Shown here one piece after another: positions 35,801-43,194 of a DNA stretch of 64,000 nt. Made by a program: the position numbers and the translations under genes. The stretch is from Mariniphaga sp041686935 (GTDB lineage Bacteria; Bacteroidota; Bacteroidia; Bacteroidales; Prolixibacteraceae), in assembly GCA_041686935.1 (NCBI GenBank), contig JAWLCW010000020.1, forward strand, positions 1 to 64,000. Direction: 5' to 3'. The notes under the pieces were generated by a model. The model saw only the letters and a program-made list of their open reading frames with translations. It had not been told where the DNA came from and searched no databases. Numbering within the stretch: position 1 is the first letter of the stretch; each line of letters starts with the position of its first letter.

Positions 35801-36503
35801 AGACAGAATTCCTGAAGAAGCATCAAAAGGCAATGTCGTATACATAGAAAAACTTTTGGAATGGATAGATTTATATTGCATTGAAACAATTGTTACAAGT
35901 AAGCTAGACCTAATTAGAAAACTCGATGGCAAGATAGAAAACGAAACATTTATGAATCTTATAATAGAGAATATTTCCTTAGCTATGGAAAAAGGGAACC
36001 GGATAATTATGACTGACGACTCTATTTATTACAGATTCTTTCCTATCAAAAGTAGGAAAACAGTTAGTTCCGAATTATACGTAAAATCTACTGTGCCTGA
36101 GAATGAAGGATGCTTTATCGAATTTGTTAAAAACAAATACATTGGACATACATTTCAAGTGAATATTTTGCTTCAAGAATTCAATAAAAAGTTAAAAGAT
36201 CAACCTAATAATTTTGCTCTTTGTATTAATAATACTGCGTTGAGATTAATTCCAAGTAAAAACACAATTTTTACAATCGTCCGTTTTTTAAAGCAAATGG
36301 CAATGAATCCTTTGACAACTAATGAGTTGTTTAAACAAGAATCCACAAATGCACTTGTGAACCTTTTAAAAGGACAAAGTGAGGAAAAACCATACCGAAT
36401 AACAGAATTAGCTCTTAGAAAAGAATTTAAATTATTGGGGAATAAACTTGAATTAGTTATGGAAAGCTATAATAGAGCGTTATTAATATTAGGAATAAGC
36501 TAA
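32820..36503 (+). CDS. Large TPR / GreAB-C-like / PIN-like conflict protein
   Basis: A 1227-residue protein of an AT-rich gene lodged between traE and traD, opposite to both. The N-terminus (SSFGISIAAGIALDIYN) resembles leader helices of NACHT/STAND-type proteins. Residues about 140-770 are helical repeats of TPR type. Near 790-830, LIGLKTGDTVSIERP and TIRVLRIMDKYLSLHDEI resemble the C-terminal domain of GreA/GreB. Near 930-1150, IVIDFSSLLIL, TSKLDLIRKL and RIIMTDDSIYYRF are placed as in a PIN ribonuclease fold with acidic residues at two expected sites. This order recalls the TPR-GreAB-C-PIN class of biological-conflict proteins. A membrane role is unlikely. The domain calls are by eye. Confidence 0.6.
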   Translation: MEPLSSFGISIAAGIALDIYNKSQGTVKKEIKIAFEKALSSWSVNVDIRERKRNEIKLKLNKFIAEPELLADFNNQSPELNSFYEKFDEALAQHSAAYHYIKEVKDLERYRKEVSFLSSIKDTVEDTNKKLTDFIENNLPESSKLLEEEWKRQLLVYKESISNFKPKTALNLLLKLEESFVSNNVKPTDNLLSSIEFLKAQCYELTGKAKEMYQSYIKANLLNSATIQIKEKACYSYAKTEEKEKSIILINEILKYDEFNSVAWAVKIILDEGKNLESHILKTPQIVRTDWNFKRLVYLNILNGADYVQQMEIFNKYEFLSENYDEEPLTLTNYKKALFVIEITLSRLLRAPFIEFTRNQTDDLGFLKNTNKILGHFLKEMSESEIISNYKTVEFCYYFTEFVLTENRESVLKMKSLYTEINKHDISLLMMLANSLQLIGEIDEAISIINKQETKFIETIHLEAFCYLKESDIENYIRVSKELLNSIARIDLNSSESILSIPVMLFQNNRINDIELSDFVNNKEFESEDLRKLVTSFIRILKKESVEDDLKTLQTIEDGIIKTNSSVKFYISYSYFILENWESAVTTFNKYVSKEKESRDLFFYILALDKTLSNHKELLELLETWRINFSFNEELLRIEADICRQLPDWDKCLVISEKYLTKHSSDESFLVLKLISVNELNAKDKTKKIEELAEIFKDLNFKFYGHVQIVSRVLIENRFYQIALDILYKKAIDIGNIQARMDYFLATTQMPEGLIQEKEIVELGSYVKFSLQKEVNFIKIEKANSLADKLIGLKTGDTVSIERPVVKTIDTIRVLRIMDKYLSLHDEILEDVKSNPYSGFPMQSFEFKDTSPEGLNKTFMELFGAEGTIQKDRQEDTFKKYYNFNLSFTEIIIQIYNSDYLGGYFNLISFKDGITQIPMVYYPENILTGDIEIVIDFSSLLILHQISREHKIVFAHKFLIAKGVVEYIRAFLKKERLEPKEKMSINITIEGVTADRIPEEASKGNVVYIEKLLEWIDLYCIETIVTSKLDLIRKLDGKIENETFMNLIIENISLAMEKGNRIIMTDDSIYYRFFPIKSRKTVSSELYVKSTVPENEGCFIEFVKNKYIGHTFQVNILLQEFNKKLKDQPNNFALCINNTALRLIPSKNTIFTIVRFLKQMAMNPLTTNELFKQESTNALVNLLKGQSEEKPYRITELALRKEFKLLGNKLELVMESYNRALLILGIS

Positions 36504-36518
36504 AACAGTAACAGTTTC

Positions 36519-37076
36519 TTATCCAACATACTCCCCAATATCAAACCCTTCTAAATCGTTACTCGGTTCCTGATTAATTTCATTCTGCCCCAACTTACCC
36601 AAATGCAAATCAATCAACTCCACAATTCGTTTTTGGTAATCCGTGGATGAGGCGGCCATTTGTCCGACCCAGTCGGTATTGTCGTTTTCATAAAGTAATT
36701 TTCCTGCTTTGACCGGATTTTGAGGCTGGTCATTTTCAACTTCGTTTACCACTTCCATCATTTCCTCAAATGTGATGTCGGAAGAAAATTCAGTTGATAG
36801 TCCGAGCTGTTCCAGTTCTTCCTGCTCTTCGATAAACCTGATATCCGGTTCGAATTCCAGCGGAACTTCAATATTCATTTTACCCGGAGAACCGGATTGG
36901 GGTAAATCCCTTTTTCCGGAAGTCAGGACAAACGTACTTTTACCAACAATTCCATCTGTTTTGTATTCTTCAGAATCACTTCCTTTTTCACCGGATGAAG
37001 TCCCGGCTTTGCTCCATCGTTTCATTAAAAATATGTATAGAAGTATGGTTCCAGCAATAACAATTAGTTCAACCAT
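36519..37076 (-). CDS. TraD-position conjugation protein
   Basis: A 185-residue protein with one N-terminal membrane helix (LIVIAGTILLYIFLM). A long acidic, Ser/Glu-rich cytoplasmic tail and a C-terminal helix (DYQKRIVELIDLHLGKL) follow. It lies downstream of the DUF3408 gene in the traA-traD order of Bacteroides elements, hence the tentative TraD position. The function of TraD there is not known to me. Its stop is 15 bp from the stop of the cargo gene, so the two converge. Confidence 0.6.
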   Translation of the reverse strand: MVELIVIAGTILLYIFLMKRWSKAGTSSGEKGSDSEEYKTDGIVGKSTFVLTSGKRDLPQSGSPGKMNIEVPLEFEPDIRFIEEQEELEQLGLSTEFSSDITFEEMMEVVNEVENDQPQNPVKAGKLLYENDNTDWVGQMAASSTDYQKRIVELIDLHLGKLGQNEINQEPSNDLEGFDIGEYVG

Positions 37077-37093
37077 GACTATCAGTTTTTGGG

Positions 37094-37462
37094 TTAAAAA
37101 ATATCCTTATTCTTTTCATTGTAAAGTTTGACGATATCCTCCTGGAAATCCTCAAAATGCCGGCTCAGTACATTGTCAATGTAATTGAAAATCGACACTT
37201 CATCGTTCCCGATAACACGCACTATTTTCAGAATTCGTTCGTGATATTCCTGCCGGATGGGGACATGTTTGCCAAAACGTGCTTTACCATCGGATTGCCG
37301 GATAAATAGGGCCAGATAATCAGAAGCAGACTTGTTTTTATTAGCCTTTGGCATCCGGACCGTTTTTTCATTTTTGGGCTCAGATGCCTGCTTCTCGTTT
37401 TGAATGGTTGAAATAAGAAAATCTTCGTCTATTTCGTCCGGATTAAATTTTTTTCGTGCCAT
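37094..37462 (-). CDS. DUF3408-type protein (TraB/TraC position)
   Basis: A 122-residue protein. The N-terminal half is charged and probably flexible. The C-terminal half contains FGKHVPIRQEYHERILKIVRVIGNDEVSIFNYIDNVLSRHFEDFQEDI, the hallmark of DUF3408 proteins encoded next to the ParA-like TraA. The last part resembles a ribbon-helix-helix-like dimer unit and may bind DNA. It lies 4 bp from traA and 17 bp from the next gene, so it belongs to the same operon. Confidence 0.75.
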   Translation of the reverse strand: MARKKFNPDEIDEDFLISTIQNEKQASEPKNEKTVRMPKANKNKSASDYLALFIRQSDGKARFGKHVPIRQEYHERILKIVRVIGNDEVSIFNYIDNVLSRHFEDFQEDIVKLYNEKNKDIF

Positions 37463-37466
37463 ATTT

Positions 37467-38228
37467 TTATCGTTTAATCGTTTGCAGAATTTCAGTTGCC
37501 AGTGTATCGAGGTTACTGCCTTTTAGCAGTGAATTATGAGCAGGAAACAACGTAGAACGAAAAACCGGTTTATGCCCCGAAGTAAGTTCCCTCCGGAAAC
37601 GCTTTGAATCGGGGACAATGGTTTTCAGGATATTCAGACCCAGTTCGCCAATCACATTTTCATAAACCTCGTAAAGTTCGTTTTTCTCACGTCCATCCAC
37701 CATATTCCAGATAAGGTGCAAGCCTTTGATATTGCTTTTTCCAACGCTAACCAGATTTTCGTTCAGCATAGTGGCAAATTTCAGCGTACTCTCCAGAACC
37801 ACCCGGTCGGCGCTGACCGGAGAAAAAATATAATCCATTCCTGCCAGGGTTTTAACCACGCCCTTACTGTTCAGTGTTCCCGGTAGATCGAAAAAAATAA
37901 TATCGGGTTGGTTCGTTGCTTTTTCGATTAAAGAACCGGCAGTTGCAATCGCATCTTCTGGCAAACTTTTTTCAACCGGGTAGGCTTTTCGTTTCAGCGA
38001 GGTAAATTGATTGTAAGCCATTTTTTTGTAGTAATTGTCCTTCATTACCTCCTCCATATCGCGCCGGCGCATTTCTACAATGCTGTGTTGCGGATAATCA
38101 CAATCCACAACAGCGATTTCCAAACCTTGCACATAATGCAGATAGCTCGACATTAGAACGGTAAAAGCTGTTTTGCCCACACCTCCTTTTTGGGTGCTGA
38201 AAGCAATAAATAAAGTTTCCTTTTCCAT
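37467..38228 (-). CDS. traA: ParA-family ATPase TraA
   Basis: A 253-residue ParA/MinD-type ATPase. The deviant Walker A is STQKGGVGKTAFTV (about 11-24), the switch region VVDCDYPQHS lies near 41, and Walker B is in PDIIFFDLPGT (about 99-109). In Bacteroides conjugative transposons this gene is traA, the first gene of the transfer operon. It may position the element or the channel. It is preceded by a palindrome-rich control region of 673 bp. Confidence 0.85.
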   Translation of the reverse strand: MEKETLFIAFSTQKGGVGKTAFTVLMSSYLHYVQGLEIAVVDCDYPQHSIVEMRRRDMEEVMKDNYYKKMAYNQFTSLKRKAYPVEKSLPEDAIATAGSLIEKATNQPDIIFFDLPGTLNSKGVVKTLAGMDYIFSPVSADRVVLESTLKFATMLNENLVSVGKSNIKGLHLIWNMVDGREKNELYEVYENVIGELGLNILKTIVPDSKRFRRELTSGHKPVFRSTLFPAHNSLLKGSNLDTLATEILQTIKR

Positions 38229-38275
38229 GTTGTTTCTTTTATCGGTTAATGAAATAATTATAATATCGTTTGTTC

Positions 38276-38303
38276 ATTCAGATAATCACCCTGTTATCTG
38301 AAT
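38276..38303. promoter_or_regulatory. Perfect inverted repeat upstream of traA
   Basis: ATTCAGATAA (38276-38285) and TTATCTGAAT (38294-38303) are exact reverse complements with an 8-bp spacer, 48 bp before the traA start. This is the spacing of a dimeric repressor site. It may be autoregulated or bound by the element's HTH protein; this is inference. Confidence 0.5.
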
Positions 38304-38337
38304 AATTGAATACCGGAACGACCGCTTAAATGCCTGT

Positions 38338-38357
38338 TTAAACATTTAAATGTTTAA
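38338..38357. promoter_or_regulatory. 20-bp perfect palindrome upstream of traA
   Basis: TTAAACATTTAAATGTTTAA is its own reverse complement. A second short palindrome, CGTTTAAACG, follows at 38367-38376. Together with the inverted repeat at 38276 these form a cluster of possible operators in the traA control region. Confidence 0.5.
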
Positions 38358-38594
38358 TCGTTCCAACGTTTAAACGCTTCGTTAAACCAATCACTGATTA
38401 TTTTCCGTATGGAACAACTGAACCAATAAATACCCGAACCTTTAATTCTCCATTTGAAAGCATAATCAATACATTAATTTTCCATTTAAATAATCATTGT
38501 ATGGTTCGTTGTTACATTTTCTCAATCAAGTATTCGAGCGCTTAAATAAACGCATAAAACCCATTGAAAATTCGGAGTAAAAAGCTACTGGAAT

Positions 38595-38625
38595 TGTTTG
38601 GCGTTAACTGTCTGCTTTTGGCGTT
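38595..38625 (+). promoter_or_regulatory. Tandem TTTGGCGTT motifs
   Basis: TGTTTGGCGTT at 38595-38605 is followed by TTTGGCGTT at 38617-38625. The 10-mer TGTTTGGCGT recurs at 32639 and, on the other strand, at 43116-43125, in each case in a control region of the conjugative element. Confidence 0.4.
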
Positions 38626-38745
38626 TTTCAGGATAATGATGAATCAAAACGCTCCCCATACCTTTGCCGTCGGTAAAAATTCTTAATGAAAAAATGAGTT
38701 GAATTTATGGTACGACAAGCATTAAAAATAATAAACGCTAAAAAG

Positions 38746-38850
38746 GTGTGCACAGGCACACGGCAAGTTGTGTTTTGAGTAACTCAAAACGTTCCGGGTA
38801 ACCCGGAACCACTTGCCCCGATGGGGGAAAATCACCCTCCGAAGTCGGGG
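38746..38850 (+). other. oriT: Candidate oriT: cluster of strong hairpins
   Basis: Four inverted repeats lie side by side 52 bp before mobA: GTGTGC-acag-GCACAC (38746-38761), GTTTTGAGT-a-ACTCAAAAC (38772-38790), GTTCCGGGT-a-ACCCGGAAC (38791-38809) and CCCCGA...TCGGGG (38816-38850). GGCAAGT (38762-38768) and ACTTGCC (38811-38817) enclose the middle two, so a cruciform is possible. Dense inverted repeats directly upstream of relaxase genes are typical of transfer origins. The nick position cannot be seen. A terminator-like role for some arms is possible but no T-run follows. Confidence 0.6.
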
Positions 38851-38901
38851 ATTTTTGAATAAGAAAACGGATAAAGTTTAACGCGAAAATGGAAGGGAAA
38901 A

Positions 38902-39330
38902 ATGATAATGAAAACAAAAAGAAAACACAAAGGAGGCCGGAAACCCAAAACAGACCCTTGTAAACACCGTTATGCCATTAGCCTGAACGATAGGGACAAT
39001 GTCCGGTTTTTATCACTGTTTGAAGCATCGGGAATGGAAGTGAAAGCCCATTTTATCACAGCCTGCGTATTTGAAAAGTCTGTAAAAGTGGTAAAAATTG
39101 ACAAAGGAACGATGGATTTTTATATGCGCCTGACCAATTTTTATGGGCAGTTTCGGTCAGTTGGAGTGAATTATAACCAGGTAACCAAAGCCATAAAAAA
39201 CAATTTTTCGGAGAAAAAAGCCCTGGCATTTTTGAATCAGCTGGAAAAAGCGACTCTGGAGCTGGTTGCAATCAACAAAAAAGTGATGGATTTAACCTGC
39301 GAATTTGAAGAAAGATGGTTGCAAAAATAA
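38902..39330 (+). CDS. mobA: Relaxosome accessory protein MobA
   Basis: A 142-residue protein. The N-terminus is Lys/Arg-rich (KTKRKHKGGRKPKTDP), followed by RYAISLNDRDNVRFLSLFEASGME, the pattern of MobC/MobA ribbon-helix-helix accessory proteins that bind oriT DNA. A helical C-terminal half (YNQVTKAIKNNFSEKKALAFLNQLEKATLEL) carries the usual VNYNQ stretch of these families. It overlaps the relaxase start by 16 bp, so the two are coupled. It probably bends or melts DNA at the hairpin cluster just upstream and helps the relaxase to nick. Confidence 0.82.
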   Translation: MIMKTKRKHKGGRKPKTDPCKHRYAISLNDRDNVRFLSLFEASGMEVKAHFITACVFEKSVKVVKIDKGTMDFYMRLTNFYGQFRSVGVNYNQVTKAIKNNFSEKKALAFLNQLEKATLELVAINKKVMDLTCEFEERWLQK

Positions 39331-40535
39331 GTTCTGGAAGTTCGTTGTACAGTGCCCTGGCATACAACCATCAGAAGATAAATGCCGGTAATGCAAAAGT
39401 ACTTTTCACCAACAACATGGTTGAGCCGAGAGATGGAAATTTCAGTATCGGCATTTGTACAGGTTCATTTGAGCCGTATTTACTGGCCAACAAAAGAACG
39501 GAAAACCCGGTTATTCACATCTCGTTAAATCCCGATCCAAAGGACAAATTAAATGATGAACAGTTTACCCAAATTGCAGAAGAATACATGCAAAAACTGG
39601 GATACGGGAATCAGCCTTTTGTCGTTTTTAAACATGAAGACATCGACCGCCATCATATCCACATCGTTTCAGTCAAGGTAGATGAAACCGGCAGGATGAT
39701 TCGGGACAATTTTCAGCACCGTTTGTCTATGCGGATTTGCCGTGATTTGGAACGGAAATACAGACTGGTTCCCGCCAATGAAAAACAAAAAGCTGCGGGT
39801 TATTCACTAAAGCCGGTTGAGCCAAAGAAAGGCAATATCAAACAGCAAATTGCCAATGTCGTTCGGCCAGTATCACGGTCGTGGCATTTTCAGTCTTTTA
39901 ATGAGTACAAGGCATTACTTTCTGTTTACAATGTGCACGTTGCTGAAGTAAAAGGAGAACACCAGGGGAAACTTTATAAAGGACTTATTTATGCAGCGTT
40001 AAACGAGAAAAGTGAAGTTTCTGGCACACCAATTAAATCCTCAAAGTTTGGCAAACAGACCGGAAGCGATGCGATTCAAAAACGGGTCGAAAAATCAAAA
40101 GAAGCTATCAAAACCAAAAACCTCAAAGAAAAACCGAAGGCAACTATTTCAAAAGTTTTGGCCTCATGCAAAAACAGGAAGGATTTTGAAAAACAACTAC
40201 TGAAAAATCAGATTTCAGTTTTATTTCGCGAGAACGAATCAGGACGCATTTATGGCGTAACCTTTATCGACCACTGGCAAAAGTTTGTTTTTAATGGGTC
40301 CCGTCTGGGAAAAGATTTTTCTGCCAATGTCTTTCAGGAAAAATTCAATGGAAATGAACAGAGCTCGGAACAGAAAAAGGCACCGGAATTTGTACCACCC
40401 CAATCCATTTTTACTCCCGATTCAATGCTTGATTTATCCGGATTAATGGCTATCGAGGGCCGTGGAGAAAACCCCGAAGAGGAAGCTTTTATCCGAAGAA
40501 TGAAAAGAAAGAAACGAAGAAAACGAAAAAAATAA
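39315..40535 (+). CDS. mobB: Relaxase MobB
   Basis: A 406-residue relaxase of the pfam03432 mobilisation-nuclease type. A Tyr-containing N-terminal segment (SLYSALAYNHQKINAG) is followed by the metal-binding HEDIDRHHIHIVSVKVD (about 110-126), the three-His motif of such enzymes. The enzyme nicks one strand at oriT and stays covalently attached during transfer. The C-terminal third is Lys-rich and ends in a strongly basic tail (RRMKRKKRRKRKK). It lies between mobA and the coupling protein, with 3 bp to the latter. Confidence 0.87.
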   Translation: MVAKISSGSSLYSALAYNHQKINAGNAKVLFTNNMVEPRDGNFSIGICTGSFEPYLLANKRTENPVIHISLNPDPKDKLNDEQFTQIAEEYMQKLGYGNQPFVVFKHEDIDRHHIHIVSVKVDETGRMIRDNFQHRLSMRICRDLERKYRLVPANEKQKAAGYSLKPVEPKKGNIKQQIANVVRPVSRSWHFQSFNEYKALLSVYNVHVAEVKGEHQGKLYKGLIYAALNEKSEVSGTPIKSSKFGKQTGSDAIQKRVEKSKEAIKTKNLKEKPKATISKVLASCKNRKDFEKQLLKNQISVLFRENESGRIYGVTFIDHWQKFVFNGSRLGKDFSANVFQEKFNGNEQSSEQKKAPEFVPPQSIFTPDSMLDLSGLMAIEGRGENPEEEAFIRRMKRKKRRKRKK

Positions 40536-40538
40536 GCC

Positions 40539-42518
40539 ATGCAAAATGAAGACGATATAAGAAGCCTCGCCAAAATAATCGAGCTGATAAGAGCAGTAAG
40601 TTTATTAATCCTCATCATTCATATTTACTGGTTTTGTTATGAATTTTTGGAAGGACAAAATGTATCAGTGCCAATCATCGATAAAATACTGCTGAATTTC
40701 CAGAAATATACCGGATTGTTCTCAAAACCAATATGGTCGAAATTGGTGAGCTTTGGATTGCTTGCCATATCATGTTTAGGAATCAGAGGGGTGAAAGCCG
40801 AAAAGATAACCTGGCGAAAAATATCTGCCTTTCTGATTTTGGGGTTGGCATTTTTCTTTTTCAATGGTTTTTTGATAAAACATTCTCATCCATTAATACT
40901 GAAATGTACCGTTTACATGCTTTCTCTTGCTGCCGGGTATATTTTTCTGTTAAAAGCCGGATTATGGATGAGCCGACTCATAAAACACAACCTGATGGAA
41001 GATGTTTTTAATCTGGAGAATGAATCTTTTATGCAGGAAACTCGGTTGATGGAAAATGAATTTTCCGTGAACCTGCCAACACGGTTTGAGCACAAAGGAA
41101 AAACTTACAACGGCTGGATTAATGTGGTTAATCCATTCCGGGCAAGTATTGTTTTGGGGACTCCGGGGAGCGGAAAGTCGTATGCTATTATCAACAACTA
41201 CATCAAACAGCAAATCGAGAAGGGTTTCAGTATGTATATCTACGATTTTAAGTTTGACGACCTGAGCATCATCGCTTACAATATCTTAAAGAAGAACACC
41301 AAAAAATATGAACATCCACCTAAATTTTACGTGATAAATTTTGACAACCCGGAGCGGAGTCACCGCTGTAATCCCATAGCTCCCGAATTTATGACCGATA
41401 TTGCCGATGCTTATGAATCAGCCTATACTATTATGCTGAACCTGAACAAAACCTGGATTCAGAAACAGGGCGATTTTTTTGTGGAGTCGCCCATCATCCT
41501 GCTCACGGCGATTATCTGGTACCTGAAAATCTATAAAAACGGGAAATATTGTACATTCCCTCATGCCATCGAATTTCTGAATAAAAAGTACGCCGATATT
41601 TTTACCATTCTCATTTCGTATCGGGAACTGGAAAACTATCTTTCTCCATTTATCGATGCCTGGGAAGGCGGAGCACAGGACCAGCTGCAGGGGCAAATTG
41701 CCAGTGCAAAAATCCCACTTTCGAGAATGATTTCACCACAATTATACTGGGTAATGTCGGGAAATGACTTCACCTTGGATATCAATAATCCGAAAGAGCC
41801 CAAAATTCTTTGCGTAGGCAATAACCCCGACCGACAGAACATCTATTCCGCAGCCTTGGGCTTATACAATTCCCGGATTGTAAAACTGATAAACAAAAAA
41901 GGCCAGCTTAAAAGCGCGGTGATTATCGATGAGCTTCCAACCATTTATTTTCGCGGTCTGGACAACCTGATTGCCACAGCCCGGAGTAATAAGGTGGCTG
42001 TCTGTCTGGGATTCCAGGACTTTTCGCAGCTTAACCGCGATTACGGAGATAAGGAAGCCAAGGTGGTCATGAACACCGTTGGCAATATTTTTAGCGGTCA
42101 GGTAGTAGGCGAAACAGCAAAAACTTTGTCGGAACGGTTTGGAAAAGTCCTTCAAAAGCGGCAGTCAATGACCATCAACCGGCAGGATAAATCCACTTCC
42201 ATTAATACCCAAATGGATACTCTAATCCCTGCATCAAAAATCAGCAACCTTACGCAGGGCGTTTTTGTCGGTGCCGTTTCTGACAATTTTGAGGAACGCA
42301 TCGAACAGAAAATTTTTCATGCTGAAATTGTAATTGACAATGAGAAAGTGACAAAAGAAATTTCCAGATACCAGTCTATTCCTGTTATTACAAATTTTAC
42401 AGACGAGGATGGAAAAAACCATTTACAGGAGGAGATTGAATACAATTATCGGCGAATAAAAGATGAAACGGCACAAATTATTATGGATGAACTGGAACGG
42501 ATTAAAAATGAGTCATAA
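40539..42518 (+). CDS. mobC: Type IV coupling protein (VirD4/TraG-like, MobC position)
   Basis: A 659-residue coupling ATPase. N-terminal membrane helices are visible (LLILIIHIYWFCYEF, LVSFGLLAISCLGI, AFLILGLAFFFFNGF, CTVYMLSLAAGYIFLL). Walker A is GTPGSGKSYAI (about 207-217), Walker B is VIIDELPTIYF (about 463-473), and FQDFSQLNRDYG lies near 495. Such proteins bring the relaxase-DNA complex to the secretion channel and pump the DNA. In Bacteroides elements this gene is usually called mobC or traG-like. The length is typical and the gene is intact. Confidence 0.9.
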   Translation: MQNEDDIRSLAKIIELIRAVSLLILIIHIYWFCYEFLEGQNVSVPIIDKILLNFQKYTGLFSKPIWSKLVSFGLLAISCLGIRGVKAEKITWRKISAFLILGLAFFFFNGFLIKHSHPLILKCTVYMLSLAAGYIFLLKAGLWMSRLIKHNLMEDVFNLENESFMQETRLMENEFSVNLPTRFEHKGKTYNGWINVVNPFRASIVLGTPGSGKSYAIINNYIKQQIEKGFSMYIYDFKFDDLSIIAYNILKKNTKKYEHPPKFYVINFDNPERSHRCNPIAPEFMTDIADAYESAYTIMLNLNKTWIQKQGDFFVESPIILLTAIIWYLKIYKNGKYCTFPHAIEFLNKKYADIFTILISYRELENYLSPFIDAWEGGAQDQLQGQIASAKIPLSRMISPQLYWVMSGNDFTLDINNPKEPKILCVGNNPDRQNIYSAALGLYNSRIVKLINKKGQLKSAVIIDELPTIYFRGLDNLIATARSNKVAVCLGFQDFSQLNRDYGDKEAKVVMNTVGNIFSGQVVGETAKTLSERFGKVLQKRQSMTINRQDKSTSINTQMDTLIPASKISNLTQGVFVGAVSDNFEERIEQKIFHAEIVIDNEKVTKEISRYQSIPVITNFTDEDGKNHLQEEIEYNYRRIKDETAQIIMDELERIKNES

Positions 42519-42602
42519 TCAGAAGTTTTTCCTAATAAATAGTTTCCTGTTTATTGGATATACTGAGTCCCTGATTACCAATTCTTAATCAGAGATTCTG
42601 TT

Positions 42603-42875
42603 TCATTCTCCGAATAAACTTACGTGCATACAATATTTTTCTTTTTTGCACCAGGTAATACCGGTTACTTTCCAAAATTGGTCTAATACATAGCTTTCCA
42701 CGTCATCTACTTTTGATTTGATTCTGTCATCGTCAGAAATGACAAAACGGCCTTCGTCAAAAATATTTTCAATATGAACGCCTTCTCCAAGACGTGGAAC
42801 AAAAGGACATTGCCAGTCATGATGAAAGTCTCCGACATGTCCCTTTTTTGTTTCTAATAAAAATACTATTTCCAT
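42603..42875 (-). CDS. Small hypothetical protein
   Basis: A 90-residue protein with a plausible beta-rich fold (EIVFLLETKKGHVGDFHHDWQCPFVPRLGEGVHIENIF). It has two Cys and several His but no recognised metal motif. It lies alone on the minus strand between the coupling protein and the DUF3945 gene, with AT-rich non-coding DNA on both sides. I see no family. The regular alternation of strands makes a real gene more likely than chance. Confidence 0.5.
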   Translation of the reverse strand: MEIVFLLETKKGHVGDFHHDWQCPFVPRLGEGVHIENIFDEGRFVISDDDRIKSKVDDVESYVLDQFWKVTGITWCKKEKYCMHVSLFGE

Positions 42876-43194
42876 TTATTATTGATTTTAATGATGAATG
42901 CTTTTAAATATATCAATTTTAGGAAAAAGGCACATATAATTGTATCTTTTTGTCAACTCTTTTAGCTATCCTTTTTCCCCACTCACCAATATAGGTTATG
43001 CTCTACAGTTTTTTAAATGCTTACTACGTGAAATTCTAAACAAAAAATTTGATGGGTAAAAAGGTACCACTTTTTACAATCTTTTAAGCTATTTAACGCC
43101 ACACCCACCCTCTCAACGCCAAACAGTGCCACCTGTCCTGAATTCATTAATAACTCCGGTACATTAGCTTTTAAATCATTAAAAGAAATGTATC
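42876..43194. promoter_or_regulatory. Control region before the maintenance block
   Basis: The 319-bp gap contains a perfect inverted repeat, GTAAAAAG-gtacca-CTTTTTAC (43056-43077). On the minus strand it has the TGTTTGGCGTT motif (43115-43125) and a second GGCGTTAA about 20 bp on. The same motif occurs before the cargo gene and in the traA/mobA region. A promoter for the DUF3945 gene at 43195 is expected here. Confidence 0.45.

Noticed and set aside
38229..38901. CRISPR array in the palindrome-rich gap
   Set aside because: The repeats are inverted, of differing sequence, and not regularly spaced with unique spacers; no cas genes are present.
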